Assembly: GCF_024124665.1 (NCBI RefSeq)
Contig: NZ_JAMXSB010000002.1
Location: 372,001 to 436,000, forward strand
DNA from: Pleionea sp. CnH1-48
GTDB lineage: Bacteria; Pseudomonadota; Gammaproteobacteria; Enterobacterales; Kangiellaceae
Length of the DNA stretch: 64,000 nt
Direction of reading: 5' to 3'
A program made the translations under genes and the position numbers. The notes below the pieces were generated by a model. The model did not search any database. It was not told the origin of the DNA and saw only the letters and a list, made by a program, of their open reading frames with translations. Positions 27,397 to 36,934 of the stretch are shown piece by piece (position 1 is the stretch's first letter; every line of letters starts with the position of its first letter).

Positions 27397-28899
27397 TCAG
27401 TTAGAAATCAGAGATTCAGCAGGCTTTTCTTTGATTTCGACCTGTTCAATCTTACTAAATCGATTTGTTATTTTTTTAGCCGAAGTGTGAACCATATCAA
27501 CATCTTTGGATACCTGGTTGATATGACGAGATAATGAGTCCATGCGTTGTTGGAAACGATCAAAGTCTTGAGCCAGATAACCAAGGTGTTGTTGAATAAC
27601 ATGCACCTGCTCTCGCGTTGCTTCGTCCTTGATCACCGCGCTGGCGGTTGTCAGTATTGCCATCATGGTGGTAGGTGACACTAGCCAGACTTTCTCTTTG
27701 TGTGCAAAGTCGACCAGCTCGGAGTGATGACCATGTATTTCTGCAAAGATCGCTTCAGCAGGAATGAACATCATTGCACCGGCCGCTGTTTCGCCCGCAA
27801 TAATGTATTTGTCTTTGATGTCTCGAATATGCTTTTTTATGTCGAGCTTAAATTGTCGAGCAGCAGCTGCCCTCTCAATATCTGAACGCTCAAAATCGGT
27901 CATGCGTTGATAAGATTCCAAAGGAAACTTTGCGTCGATAGCAACATGCCCAGTAGGTTCTGGTAAAAACAACATACAGTCAGCGATTTTATTATTAGAT
28001 AGTTTATGTTGGATAGCATAATGACCCGCTGGTAATACATTACGAATTAATGCATTGAGCTGGACTTCACCAAAGGCTCCCCGTGATCGCTTATCGGCAA
28101 GCACCTGTTGCAAGCTGACAACATTCGATGATAACTCGGTGATTTTTTTCTGCGCATCATCAATCAGTGCCAAACGTTTTAATACATCACTAAATGTTTG
28201 CGTGGTTTTTTCGAAACCTTCTGTTAAACGTTTTTCTACCTGTCCGCTGATTTGCTGTAATCGGTCATCGGTGGATTGAGTGAGGCTGGTTAGGCCCTTG
28301 GTTACTTGTTCAGTATTTTGGTTAAGGGTATTTTTTAACTCATCGCGGATATCACTCAACTGGGTCCGTAATTCTTCTACCAGTTTTTTCCTTAAGACAT
28401 CTTGCTCACGCAACGCCGTTGTTTGTGATTGTTGCAGTGATTCCATTAAAGCAACTCTAAAGGTTTCTATCTGACGTTGCTGTTGCATCAACCCTTGGTG
28501 GAAGCTTTCTGTCTGGGATTGTTTTAGCCCCTGCATCTGCTCAGCGATCACTGTTTGAAATTGATGCTGCTGTCGCAATAATTTTTCTGCCGTCACACTG
28601 GCTTGTTTGTCGAGCTTAAGCTGAAAAGTGCCTAAATGCCGAGTGAGGCTTTCTTTTAACTGCGAAAAGGCATATTGCGTATCTGCGGTTGCCTGAGAGA
28701 ATCGTTCTAACTGCACTTCTCGAAGCTGTAATAGCTGTTCAGAGAGCTCTTGCTTAATCAGTGATGATTCATGGTGATTTTTGGTTAAGGATGACAAACG
28801 CCTTAATATCAGAGACAGCAAAATAAACAGTAGGATGACACTGAAGGCCAATATTCCGATCACACTTTGTTCTAATGTTATGTTATTTATCATGCTCAC
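27397..28899 (-). CDS. rmuC: DNA recombination protein RmuC
   Basis: A 500-residue protein: one N-terminal membrane segment (VIGILAFSVILLFILLSLIL), a long coiled coil (about 40-230), and the conserved RmuC nuclease-like domain (RGAFGEVQLNALIRNVLP, DAKFPLESYQRM, DIKKHIRDIKDKYI, MMFIPAEAIFAEI, WLVSPTTMMAIL). The family restrains sequence inversion between inverted repeats. GTG 28899 is the chosen start because AAGGA lies seven bases upstream; an ATG two codons later would be too far from it. Confidence 0.93.
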   Translation of the reverse strand: MSMINNITLEQSVIGILAFSVILLFILLSLILRRLSSLTKNHHESSLIKQELSEQLLQLREVQLERFSQATADTQYAFSQLKESLTRHLGTFQLKLDKQASVTAEKLLRQQHQFQTVIAEQMQGLKQSQTESFHQGLMQQQRQIETFRVALMESLQQSQTTALREQDVLRKKLVEELRTQLSDIRDELKNTLNQNTEQVTKGLTSLTQSTDDRLQQISGQVEKRLTEGFEKTTQTFSDVLKRLALIDDAQKKITELSSNVVSLQQVLADKRSRGAFGEVQLNALIRNVLPAGHYAIQHKLSNNKIADCMLFLPEPTGHVAIDAKFPLESYQRMTDFERSDIERAAAARQFKLDIKKHIRDIKDKYIIAGETAAGAMMFIPAEAIFAEIHGHHSELVDFAHKEKVWLVSPTTMMAILTTASAVIKDEATREQVHVIQQHLGYLAQDFDRFQQRMDSLSRHINQVSKDVDMVHTSAKKITNRFSKIEQVEIKEKPAESLISN

Positions 28900-29091
28900 G
28901 TTTCAGTCCTTAATCATTCAATAGGTACTAAATAAACCTCAATAAAAACACGCGAAGTTGGGTCTACCGCATGTCCCACAGCTTATCCAAGTAGTACTTA
29001 TTAAAACAGTATGTCACAGAACTGGAATAATGTCGAACTTGTCGAGTTAACATACCAATGGCAAAAAATACTTTACTCCAAGGAACACCAA

Positions 29092-30108
29092 TTAACGTGA
29101 TGGTAAAGGAAACTCAACTGTTTGACTTACAAAACCATCTCTCTGATAAGTCAGACGATGAATATCCAAATAAAAAGAGGATGTGTTCTGTTGTTCTTTA
29201 CGTTTTACATCAAAGGAATATATGTAACCCTCATCGGGCAAAAACAACTCATTATGAAAGCTCCGCATGAGTATGGGTCCGTCGTATAGAATTTCTCCAT
29301 CTAATTTAACAATACGATTTTTCTTCCAATCATCATAACGAATAATTAACGCTGGCTCTCCATAGTGGCTTACCTTCACAATAAAAAACTCATCACCAAG
29401 ACCTCGTGTAGAAATTTCGTATTGTTTCACCTTTTCTGTACATGACAACTCATACAAAGTTATTTCACCACTTCTCACATAACGCCAGTTATTTTCTCGT
29501 AATATTACGTTTCCGCTGCTTTCTTGTAACGCGTAGTCAAAAGCCGTTGATAGTGGCCATTCTGGGCTACCGGTTTTATTAGTATGAGCTTTGGCAAAAG
29601 AGGTTAAGTCGATCGAACATTTATGCTGATTATTTTTTGTGATGACTTCGATAAAGTCTTCACACGCTTCCATTCTAAAAGACAGAGTTTCTTGTACGTC
29701 CAAAGGCAACTTAGACTTAATCGCCATCTCGTTACACTTGGATGGATTAACATAACGCGAAAATAGGTTGGAATGCTCTCCGGTATAAGAAGTTGCTTTT
29801 TTCTCTCGCGACACTAGTTCATGACTCAAGATCTCAAATGAAGACTTCGATAGAGAATCAGCAAAAGATACAACCGCCTTCGCCTTACTGACAGAAAGTG
29901 TCTTAAATCCTATGTTCCCATGAATTCCAGGTCTGGAAAAAGCAGCGACCTCTTCATCTTTGATTATTAGCGAGAAGTTTTGCTGCTGCTCATCATATAA
30001 CCCATTAGCATTGAGCGTCTGAGTATGAAAAATACGTTTTTGCTGAACTCCAGAGCAGCCAGCCAATAAAATAGCAACAGAAAAAATGTTTAGAACTTTA
30101 ACCTTCAA
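29092..30108 (-). CDS. Lipoprotein of unknown function
   Basis: A 338-residue protein with a lipoprotein signal (KVLNIFSVAILLAGC, lipobox LAGC). The only possible start is TTG 30108, with GGA seven bases upstream. The mature part has about four Cys (near 125, 146, 160 and 221) and beta-rich stretches in the second half (FFIVKVSHYGEPALIIRYDDW, YIYSFDVKRKEQQN). No family recognised. First of the run of minus-strand orphan genes. Confidence 0.6.
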   Translation of the reverse strand: MKVKVLNIFSVAILLAGCSGVQQKRIFHTQTLNANGLYDEQQQNFSLIIKDEEVAAFSRPGIHGNIGFKTLSVSKAKAVVSFADSLSKSSFEILSHELVSREKKATSYTGEHSNLFSRYVNPSKCNEMAIKSKLPLDVQETLSFRMEACEDFIEVITKNNQHKCSIDLTSFAKAHTNKTGSPEWPLSTAFDYALQESSGNVILRENNWRYVRSGEITLYELSCTEKVKQYEISTRGLGDEFFIVKVSHYGEPALIIRYDDWKKNRIVKLDGEILYDGPILMRSFHNELFLPDEGYIYSFDVKRKEQQNTSSFYLDIHRLTYQRDGFVSQTVEFPLPSR

Positions 30109-30175
30109 TATTTAGTCCAAGAAAAACAGATTTTCTTCACTATGTATCACAGGTTGTACTACTGGGCAATAAATA

Positions 30176-31324
30176 TTACAGGCTGCAAACCTGATTACGC
30201 CCTTTGTCCTTAGCCTGATATAAAGCTTCATCAGCGCGCTGCAATGCCTGTTCAAATGAATCCATCAGTTGTGTTATGCCAGATACGCCAATACTGACGG
30301 TAGATACCAAACTAACATCACGAACTTTAATATTATTATTCTCTACTGCTTTTCTGATGCGTTCTGCAACTTTTAGTGCACCATCCTGTTCCACAGATTC
30401 CAACAGAACGCAAAACTCTTCGCCGCCATATCGTCCAAGCAGATCACCCGGACGCAATTGACTTTTTACTTGCTGGACCAATGCTCTGAGAGTTTCATCT
30501 CCTATGTGATGACCGTAACGATCGTTAATGGTCTTGAACCAATCTACGTCGATCATTAACACCGATAAGGGCTGCTGATCATCCTGCGCTCGATTGAATA
30601 TTCTTTCTGCCTGCTGCATAAAGCTTCTGCGATTATGAGTGTCTGTTAAAGAATCGTGATCGGCCAAATAACTGAGCGCTTTTAGACGAATGGCGTTTAC
30701 TAATGAGAAATGCGCAAAGAGCTGCACCAGTTGGACAATAAAGAGTCCAATATAGAGAGCAGGCTTTTCTGCTAGCGCATCAAATAAAGTTTCTGGCGGT
30801 GTTGAATGCGAATGCATAATGTTCATCACATTGATAGTGAAGGAGATAAGAAATACAGACAATGCAAATAGATAGGCTACTTGTCTCTGATAACGCCACG
30901 CTTCCCAGTAAAGAAAGCAAAAATACATGGCTACGGAAGCAGCAACACCACTCATTAACTGAGTGCGAGCATGAGTATTCGGCTCGACAAAATAGTAGTA
31001 ACTAAAAACAGAGACAAAACCGACAATTAAGCCAGTGTAAAACCATACTGGATGTTTTTTCTTAAGAAAGACAACGTGGCCTATCACAAACAACAGAGTA
31101 GAAGCGAAGTAAGCGCTGTTAGCAAGTAATATACCGACTGTTTCTCCCCATACAAACCGAGACATCGCCAAGGGAACAGCAAGTGCGTAAAGGAGCTGAG
31201 ACCAGAACCAATAACCTAAACCTTTGATTTCTCGATTAACTAACCAGAGAAAGCCGCTGACTAATGCGCCGGTACATGCGGATATAAAGAAAATCAGAAA
31301 TAATGTGTAGCCATCTATCTGCAT
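30176..31324 (-). CDS. Membrane diguanylate cyclase (GGDEF)
   Basis: A 382-residue protein: about six to seven membrane segments in the first ~205 residues (MASE-like sensor), then a GGDEF domain with DSLTDTHNRRSF, MIDVDWFKTINDRYGHHIGD and the active-site motif GRYGGEEF. The product-inhibition site RxxD (RPGD) sits five residues before GGEEF. It makes cyclic di-GMP, favouring biofilm over swimming. Signal sensed by the membrane part is unknown. Confidence 0.93.
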   Translation of the reverse strand: MQIDGYTLFLIFFISACTGALVSGFLWLVNREIKGLGYWFWSQLLYALAVPLAMSRFVWGETVGILLANSAYFASTLLFVIGHVVFLKKKHPVWFYTGLIVGFVSVFSYYYFVEPNTHARTQLMSGVAASVAMYFCFLYWEAWRYQRQVAYLFALSVFLISFTINVMNIMHSHSTPPETLFDALAEKPALYIGLFIVQLVQLFAHFSLVNAIRLKALSYLADHDSLTDTHNRRSFMQQAERIFNRAQDDQQPLSVLMIDVDWFKTINDRYGHHIGDETLRALVQQVKSQLRPGDLLGRYGGEEFCVLLESVEQDGALKVAERIRKAVENNNIKVRDVSLVSTVSIGVSGITQLMDSFEQALQRADEALYQAKDKGRNQVCSL

Positions 31325-31423
31325 TGTGCAGGCTTAATGTCATACCATTGATGGTTCTAGTATAGACGATAAATATCACCTTATAGGCATTGCTCAGTAA
31401 TTTTGAGGCCTGATTTTGTGAGC

Positions 31424-31975
31424 TTAAGTGCACTCTTCTGTTAGCGGTTGCTTAAGACGGTAGTCGCTACGCCCAACATTAGAAGCTTTGACGACCGCAC
31501 ATACTTTCTGCATGGATATTAGCCTCTCATAATCGTCATTTGATAGACATATATATGGATAAAAAAGAATACCAGCATCATCAAACTCGACTCTTGGAGA
31601 ACACATTCCCCTGCCACTAGACTTTGCTAAGCGATCAATGTTTAACTCCAGCTCCTTATACTCATAGGAACTGATATGCTTAATAGCTGGAGCAGCTTCT
31701 AGAATTAAAAAAGGAGTGAAGAAAAAGCCGACAAAGGCGATCACCAGAGTGGCTTTAACATTTCTCTGGTCAGGATCAGGCTTAGAAAAATGAAATGATA
31801 GAACAAATAAAATCCATACAAAAACAGAAAGCGTAATGTTCTTTACAGTCAATGGAAGTATCGAGAAAAAACCATTGGTAAAAATTGAAGACATGACCAG
31901 AGCAATAAAAAACACTCCACACATTAATCGACACAGACGACTTAATATCGTTTTTTGTTCTTTTATGTCAGACAT
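31424..31975 (-). CDS. Small membrane protein of unknown function
   Basis: A 183-residue protein with three predicted membrane segments (about 14-36, 39-58, 72-92), followed by a soluble C-terminal part containing four Cys (CSPRVEF, YICLSND, VCAVV and the final ECT). Not recognised. It is in the accessory block, with its own gaps on both sides. Confidence 0.5.
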   Translation of the reverse strand: MSDIKEQKTILSRLCRLMCGVFFIALVMSSIFTNGFFSILPLTVKNITLSVFVWILFVLSFHFSKPDPDQRNVKATLVIAFVGFFFTPFLILEAAPAIKHISSYEYKELELNIDRLAKSSGRGMCSPRVEFDDAGILFYPYICLSNDDYERLISMQKVCAVVKASNVGRSDYRLKQPLTEECT

Positions 31976-32160
31976 TATTCGCTACTTATTCCAATTAAAC
32001 TTATACTCGATTAACCAACTCTTCCTAACAGATGCTTAGCAATAAGAGCTATCCAGAATTACAGTAAATGAACAGGAAACAGCTCGCTATTTATCAACTT
32101 TAATAATGGATGAATAGCAAGCCTACTGAAGAACCTAAATCAGTATTTGGCAACTTGAAC

Positions 32161-32352
32161 TTATTTTACTTTAAAGATTCCAATAACCACACAAATCACT
32201 CCGCCCACCATTCCAGCCCAAGCTTCAATTGGAGTGTCGCCGCTTAATGCGCGTGTGATTTGCGAGCCTGCTGAGTCATAGATGTTATATCCCCAAAAAG
32301 CCAGCGCGACTCCCACAATGATTAATACAATTCCAATGATTTTATTATTCAT
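32161..32352 (-). CDS. DUF3185-like small membrane protein
   Basis: A 63-residue protein with two membrane segments (IIGIVLIIVGVALAFWGYNIY and WAGMVGGVICVVIGIF) joined by the conserved-looking loop SAGSQITRALSGDTPIEA. This matches the DUF3185 family. GAGGT eight bases before the ATG supports expression. Function unknown. Confidence 0.8.
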   Translation of the reverse strand: MNNKIIGIVLIIVGVALAFWGYNIYDSAGSQITRALSGDTPIEAWAGMVGGVICVVIGIFKVK

Positions 32353-32622
32353 ATATGACCTCAGTTTTTAAGAGTAATCGTTTTTATGCAACGCCTATAT
32401 TCCCTCTTCTAGTCAATTACTTAATAGTTCTTTCAAGAACTCCCCTCAAAAAGTAAGGACTAATAAAAGTAATATGCCCTCAAAGTAGCATACTCACAGT
32501 GGGTTATACCACAAAATTAAGAGACTAATTAATACTCGATTTTGATGCAATAGATTCTAACAACGGAATATCTCTGATGAATGACTCACCATCTATGTAA
32601 AATCCACATAACAAAATTTGAT

Positions 32623-32961
32623 TTAAGCCAATCGCGCACCATCGTGAACATCCGAGTCTGGTACAGCGAGCACAACAGAACCATCTTCTCTATGAAACCC
32701 AGTCACCAGACATTCAGACATCACAGGACCAATCTGTTTAACTGGAAAGTTAACAACAGCCACCACCTTTTTGTTGAGTAACTCATCTTTAGTGTACAAG
32801 TCAGTTATTTGAGCGCTGGATTTCTTGATTCCAATCTTGTCACCAAAATCTACTTTCAGTTTGTAGGCAGGATTTCGTGCTTCAAGAAAGTCTTCCACTT
32901 CGACAATAGTCCCGACTCGAATTTCCACTTTTTGAAAATCATCCCAACTAATGTGACTCAT
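32623..32961 (-). CDS. tRNA-binding-domain protein, CsaA-like
   Basis: A 112-residue protein consisting of a single EMAP/TRBD OB-fold: VEIRVGTIVEVEDFLEARNPAYKL, GIKKSSAQITDLYTKDEL, VVAVVNFPVKQIGPVMSE and EDGSVVLAVPDSDVHDGARL. This is the CsaA/YgjH form, which dimerises and binds tRNA or acts as an export-related chaperone. Monocistronic; normally a stable core gene but here inside the accessory block. Confidence 0.9.
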   Translation of the reverse strand: MSHISWDDFQKVEIRVGTIVEVEDFLEARNPAYKLKVDFGDKIGIKKSSAQITDLYTKDELLNKKVVAVVNFPVKQIGPVMSECLVTGFHREDGSVVLAVPDSDVHDGARLA

Positions 32962-33015
32962 AGTTTTAATCTCTTATTAAATGACGCATTCATCTCTGTT
33001 TTAGTATTTACTCAT

Positions 33016-33651
33016 TCATGCCGATAATTGAAAACGTCGGCGAATATCGTTAATTAGCCTCTGCCTCGAACTCTTAGGCCTCTCGTGGGGAGCAAACAAC
33101 GAACTTGCTTCATCGAGTAGATTTACCGCTTTAGTTAATTGGGCTGTTTGTTCAACAGTTAAAGATTCCTCGGATGACAACTGATTGATTTCCAGTATTG
33201 CCAATTCTTTAGCTGCAATATCTTCTGGCAAACCAGATTGAGTGCACAAACCATAGGTACCGTCCAAAAAATATTTCCATTCTGAGCTTATATGCAAATC
33301 GATCTGAGCATTTACTTTTGGATCGTCTGACCAATGGCCCAGCTTTTTTAACTCTGCGATCTTCCGTATGTAACGCTGATAAAAGTGCTCATAGACGTGT
33401 TCTTTAGACTCCAGCGTTTTAACAATACCTAACCAAGAAGCGTACCCTTTAGCATAGTATTCTGTTTCGTGTGCTTCCTGGTGAGCTCCAAAGAAGGAGT
33501 CACTTTTTAACTCAAAACTTACACGATAAGAACAATTTGGCATCATCTCCTGTTGTTGATACTTTAATAGCTCCTCTGTTGTTACTTTGCTGAGGGCAAG
33601 CAGTTCTTGCCTGTTATAGAAGTGACGCTCCAAATACTGTATTAATTCCAA
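33016..33651 (-). CDS. DUF6058-like hypothetical protein
   Basis: A 211-residue soluble protein. The start is TTG 33651 with a GGGGG tract six bases upstream. It begins with a possible helix-turn-helix-like stretch (YLERHFYNRQELLALSKVTTEELLKYQQ) and contains YAKGYASWLG, HWSDDPKVNAQIDLHISSEWKYFLDGTYGLCTQ. By memory this fits the DUF6058 family, but I cannot confirm it. No catalytic motif visible. Confidence 0.55.
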   Translation of the reverse strand: MELIQYLERHFYNRQELLALSKVTTEELLKYQQQEMMPNCSYRVSFELKSDSFFGAHQEAHETEYYAKGYASWLGIVKTLESKEHVYEHFYQRYIRKIAELKKLGHWSDDPKVNAQIDLHISSEWKYFLDGTYGLCTQSGLPEDIAAKELAILEINQLSSEESLTVEQTAQLTKAVNLLDEASSLFAPHERPKSSRQRLINDIRRRFQLSA

Positions 33652-33751
33652 TCTTTACCCCCAGAAAGCTACTTATTTAAGTAGCTTAACAATAAAGACT
33701 TATAAAACACAAGATGAATGCCAGATGTTTACGGCTTAAACAACAAGAGAT

Positions 33752-34906
33752 TTAGCTCATCATCTGCTCTACTGCTGTTCTAGCTGATTGCGTTGCTGTA
33801 TGAACACCTCCCCAATCCTCTCTTCCAGCATAGGCTTCACCGGCAAAGTAAACCTTCTTATTAATGGGCAGAGATAAAGCTTCAACAACATCTAGACTCT
33901 CATAATCTTGAAGATAGGCAGCCTTCACAAAGGGCTCAGCTTGCCAGTTCTGCACAATGAACTTAATGAAACTGCGGCTCGCGGCACCGCCAAATATGTG
34001 ATCTAACTGACTTAAAACAAAGTCTCGTAAGTTATTACCAGAAAGTGACAAATAAGGTTCGGCAGGTTTTCCAACAGCGAAGAAACCAAGGATATTCTCG
34101 CTCGTATCTTGACCGTAAGCAGCATCATAAAAAAGAATCTGTCCAGATCGGTCTTCTATATCCTCTGGAACGACAAAGGTAGGATAGAATTTCTTGGAGA
34201 ACTTCATAAAAATCTTAATGCCTTTCCACATAGTTGCCTTTTTTATAGCTACGAGTTTTGACTCAGGTAACTGAGGAAAGAAGCCAATATCTTGATCCTG
34301 TAACAACCTTAATGAGGCAGTCAATATGACCTTATCAGCTTCATAATTCTGCTTACTTCTTGTAGATACAGACACTTTTTTCTTTGAGTAATCGATAGAC
34401 TCTACGATCGTGTTGTAGCTAATATGCTCTTTAACAGATGGCAGTATGTAATCCTCGAAAAAGTTAAGCCATGACCCTCCAACGAATTTTCTGTCTTTTA
34501 CTTTTCCTACCATCACTTCTTCCAGTTCTTCACCATCCCAGTAAACTGCCTTGTCATCATGTTTGTAGCCAATAGTAGGAACATTAATCGCTGTTTTTCC
34601 ACCCTGCGCAATTTGTACCAAGATATTAGGGTTCACATGCAACCACTCTGCTCCCAGCGAAACAGGAAAATCAGCAAAGTCGGTTGATGTTTTTAATCTT
34701 CCACCATAAACCGAAGATGCCTCCAATATCTTAAAGTCGATACCCAACTGCGCCAGTAAATAGCCCGCCGATAATCCTGCGGCACCAGCCCCAACAATGA
34801 TGACATGGGATGGTTTATTTTTGCTCTTAGCAAACAAAGAAGAGATGCCACCACTTAGGCCAAGTAAAGCGCTCACTCGAACAAAGTCTCTTCTAGTCAA
34901 TTTCAT
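33752..34906 (-). CDS. Tat-exported flavin amine oxidase
   Basis: A 384-residue FAD enzyme. The N terminus has a twin-arginine signal (MKLTRRDFVRVSALLGLSGG) and then the dinucleotide fold VIIVGAGAAGLSAGYLL, followed by GGRLKTS and a C-terminal FAD motif (VYFAGEAYAGREDWGGVHTA). Family members oxidise amines or related compounds. It is shorter than most monoamine oxidases (around 450), so the substrate domain is reduced. It would fold with FAD in the cytoplasm before export. Confidence 0.85.
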   Translation of the reverse strand: MKLTRRDFVRVSALLGLSGGISSLFAKSKNKPSHVIIVGAGAAGLSAGYLLAQLGIDFKILEASSVYGGRLKTSTDFADFPVSLGAEWLHVNPNILVQIAQGGKTAINVPTIGYKHDDKAVYWDGEELEEVMVGKVKDRKFVGGSWLNFFEDYILPSVKEHISYNTIVESIDYSKKKVSVSTRSKQNYEADKVILTASLRLLQDQDIGFFPQLPESKLVAIKKATMWKGIKIFMKFSKKFYPTFVVPEDIEDRSGQILFYDAAYGQDTSENILGFFAVGKPAEPYLSLSGNNLRDFVLSQLDHIFGGAASRSFIKFIVQNWQAEPFVKAAYLQDYESLDVVEALSLPINKKVYFAGEAYAGREDWGGVHTATQSARTAVEQMMS

Positions 34907-34931
34907 TAGGGTTCCTTAGCTCACAGTTAGT

Positions 34932-35252
34932 TTAGCCACCAGCTAAGAATACGTAACGCCGCACAACGCCTATAATGACTAACGCAACACCACAAAGAAA
35001 TACTACCGCTGGAATGGTTAGAAGTATACGAGCAAATGAGGAAAGATTCTTGTAAAAACTAGAACCTAAAACGAAATCGCCCAGCATCTCCAACAATATC
35101 CATGCCGGAATTCCAAATAGAAATAATGCCAACCAACCCATTGGAGTTCGAGGCACTGACGGATAAAAAGTCACAACTAAAACCAGAACAATCCCGGCGA
35201 AAAAACAACTAAATCCGACGATTTCCTTTATTTTATCTATATCAGCTCTCAT
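34932..35252 (-). CDS. Small membrane protein of unknown function
   Basis: A 106-residue protein with three membrane segments (about 11-30, 38-60, 76-98). No family recognised. 31 bp downstream of the next gene, in a run of small same-strand genes that may be one transcript. Confidence 0.5.
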   Translation of the reverse strand: MRADIDKIKEIVGFSCFFAGIVLVLVVTFYPSVPRTPMGWLALFLFGIPAWILLEMLGDFVLGSSFYKNLSSFARILLTIPAVVFLCGVALVIIGVVRRYVFLAGG

Positions 35253-35283
35253 GACACATCCAATACAAACCTCTAAAATCGAG

Positions 35284-35679
35284 TTAAGACTCAGGGTTGT
35301 CAGAGTAAGGCTTAAGCTTTACTTTGACATAGTCCTCTATTTCTTGAGGAGAATGAGCCATGTAGTCGCCGACTTCTGGCGAAAAATAGTATAAATTATT
35401 TAAAATCGCATGAGCACAATTGCGAATGGCTTCAACCTCAGAGCTTTGCTCAATTACTATCAGTATATCAAGAGCTACAAGCACCGCAGGATAGTAGGTT
35501 CCAGCATGATTATTACCTACAGCAAAAAGTACTTTGTTTTCTAGCCCATTGATAGCTCTCGACTCGTCATATCGAGATAAATCGATAAGAGCTTCTACTA
35601 GCTCGTCAGGTTTATAATGTTCTGGACCAGAAAAATCACTCCACCGAACACTGGATATTTGGAATTCAAGTTCCTTCAT
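35284..35679 (-). CDS. Small helical protein of unknown function
   Basis: A 131-residue acidic soluble protein rich in helices with HEAT-like spacing (PDELVEALIDLSRYDESRAI, YYPAVLVALDILIVIEQSSE, AIRNCAHAILNNLYYF). Such forms are common among immunity and adaptor proteins, but nothing proves that here. It starts 16 bp after the stop of the upstream 243-residue gene. Confidence 0.5.
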   Translation of the reverse strand: MKELEFQISSVRWSDFSGPEHYKPDELVEALIDLSRYDESRAINGLENKVLFAVGNNHAGTYYPAVLVALDILIVIEQSSEVEAIRNCAHAILNNLYYFSPEVGDYMAHSPQEIEDYVKVKLKPYSDNPES

Positions 35680-35695
35680 TACCTGTATTCATCTC

Positions 35696-36427
35696 TTACT
35701 TCATCTTTTCTACTAAAAGTTTCAACTTTCTAATGAGTGAGTGAATAGGCTCTCGCTTCATTAAGCTACTGCTTGAAAAGTAGTAATCTATGATAGTGTT
35801 CTTCATAAAAGTTAAATTCGTTGTTTCCTCAAACCACTCATCAGGCCCCGGACCAGGCACATAACTTGATACAACACCAAACTCCCACACGCCATCCGTA
35901 AGAACCCCACTAATGATAGGGCTGTCGGTCGGATATTCAATACCATCAAGTTCCACGTAGCAGCTATCATCGTATATTTTGTTCCCTTTAACACTCTGCG
36001 GCTTGCAAACAGTTAATATCAAACTTCCCTCTTCATTGGGTTCAAGTTCGTATACTAGCCCTTTTTCAGTTAGCTCACTAAAGTCATAGGATTTAACATC
36101 AGTTAAACGCTGCCAGTATCTGCACTCTGAGTGTTGAATACTTTTATGACAGCCCACAACAACATTTGATAGATCCAGAGTTTTAACATGATGCTCACGA
36201 AGCTTTTGTAAGACCTCTTTGTTAAAACCAGAGTCCCAGCGAAGATCATAACCTTTTGTATTAAAATCACTACGGAAGAGCTCAGCATTATCATCATAAA
36301 TAACGAGTACCGCTTTCTTTGCGCGGGACTTACTGGGACCATAGAATTCAAGCGATGCTCTAGGAAACCCTCTTTCTCCTTTTTCTGCTAATCGATTAAT
36401 ACTCTTTCGGTACTTATCATCTCTCAT
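35696..36427 (-). CDS. Hypothetical protein in small-gene cluster
   Basis: A 243-residue soluble protein without signal or membrane segment. Visible parts: GFPRASLEFYGPSKSRAKKAVLVIYDD, LRWDSGFNKEVLQKLREHHVKTLDLSNVV and ESNLTFMKNTIIDYYFSSSS-like end. Two Cys lie close together (VGCHKSIQHSEC). No family recognised. It follows the frameshifted gene by 17 bp, so the two were probably one operon. Confidence 0.5.
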   Translation of the reverse strand: MRDDKYRKSINRLAEKGERGFPRASLEFYGPSKSRAKKAVLVIYDDNAELFRSDFNTKGYDLRWDSGFNKEVLQKLREHHVKTLDLSNVVVGCHKSIQHSECRYWQRLTDVKSYDFSELTEKGLVYELEPNEEGSLILTVCKPQSVKGNKIYDDSCYVELDGIEYPTDSPIISGVLTDGVWEFGVVSSYVPGPGPDEWFEETTNLTFMKNTIIDYYFSSSSLMKREPIHSLIRKLKLLVEKMK

Positions 36428-36444
36428 CTATATCAATCACTTTT

Positions 36445-36887
36445 TTATTCTTGTCTTTGCTTTAGATCGTCTAAAGTGCCATAAAGATCGCCATTGTCGC
36501 TTATAATCAGAGTTTTCGACTCGATGGGAATCGGGAGTTGAGAAACGCCCTTTAAAAACTGCTCCAACTTATTTCCTTTTATAGCAAGAGCTTCGGCTCG
36601 ACAATAAACAACAATGAGTTGAGGCCGCAATTGCTAGCAACCCTTCCTCGAAGAAAACCGCCGTAATCAGGCTCATCTTCGAGTATATGACGGTAACCTT
36701 TCGGTACGTTCTTTTTATGTGCATCTTTCGCATCAAATAATTCGCCATCTGGGTAAATCCAGAATACGAAATCTGGTGCAGTATGAGTAAATTCTTTGAT
36801 TGCTTTTCTTCGCCCTCGATATTTTTCTGCCAAAAACTCAAACTGACTGGCCGCCTTCTCTCGAGTCACGCTTCCCTTTGTAATCAC
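36445..36887 (-). pseudogene. Frameshifted hypothetical gene
   Basis: Two open frames on the same strand make one plausible ~147-residue protein. The first part (36579-36887, GTG start) gives TAPDFVFWIYPDGELFDAK through DEPDYGGFLRGRVASN. The second (36445-36630) continues PQLIVVYCRAEALAIKGNK through SKTLIISDNGDLYGTLDDL. Adding one base in the GCGGCC run near 36622-36626 joins them as ...VASNxGPQLIVVYC.... The C-terminal part still reads like real protein, so the lesion is recent or a sequencing error. Family not recognised. Confidence 0.65.
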
Positions 36888-36934
36888 TGCTCTTTCATAT
36901 CCAGTTTAGGTTGTCGGCCGCACTAAGACTTCAT

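Noticed and set aside
36445-36887. Programmed ribosomal frameshift at the broken gene
   Set aside because: No slippery heptamer or downstream structure is evident at the junction; a simple indel is likelier.
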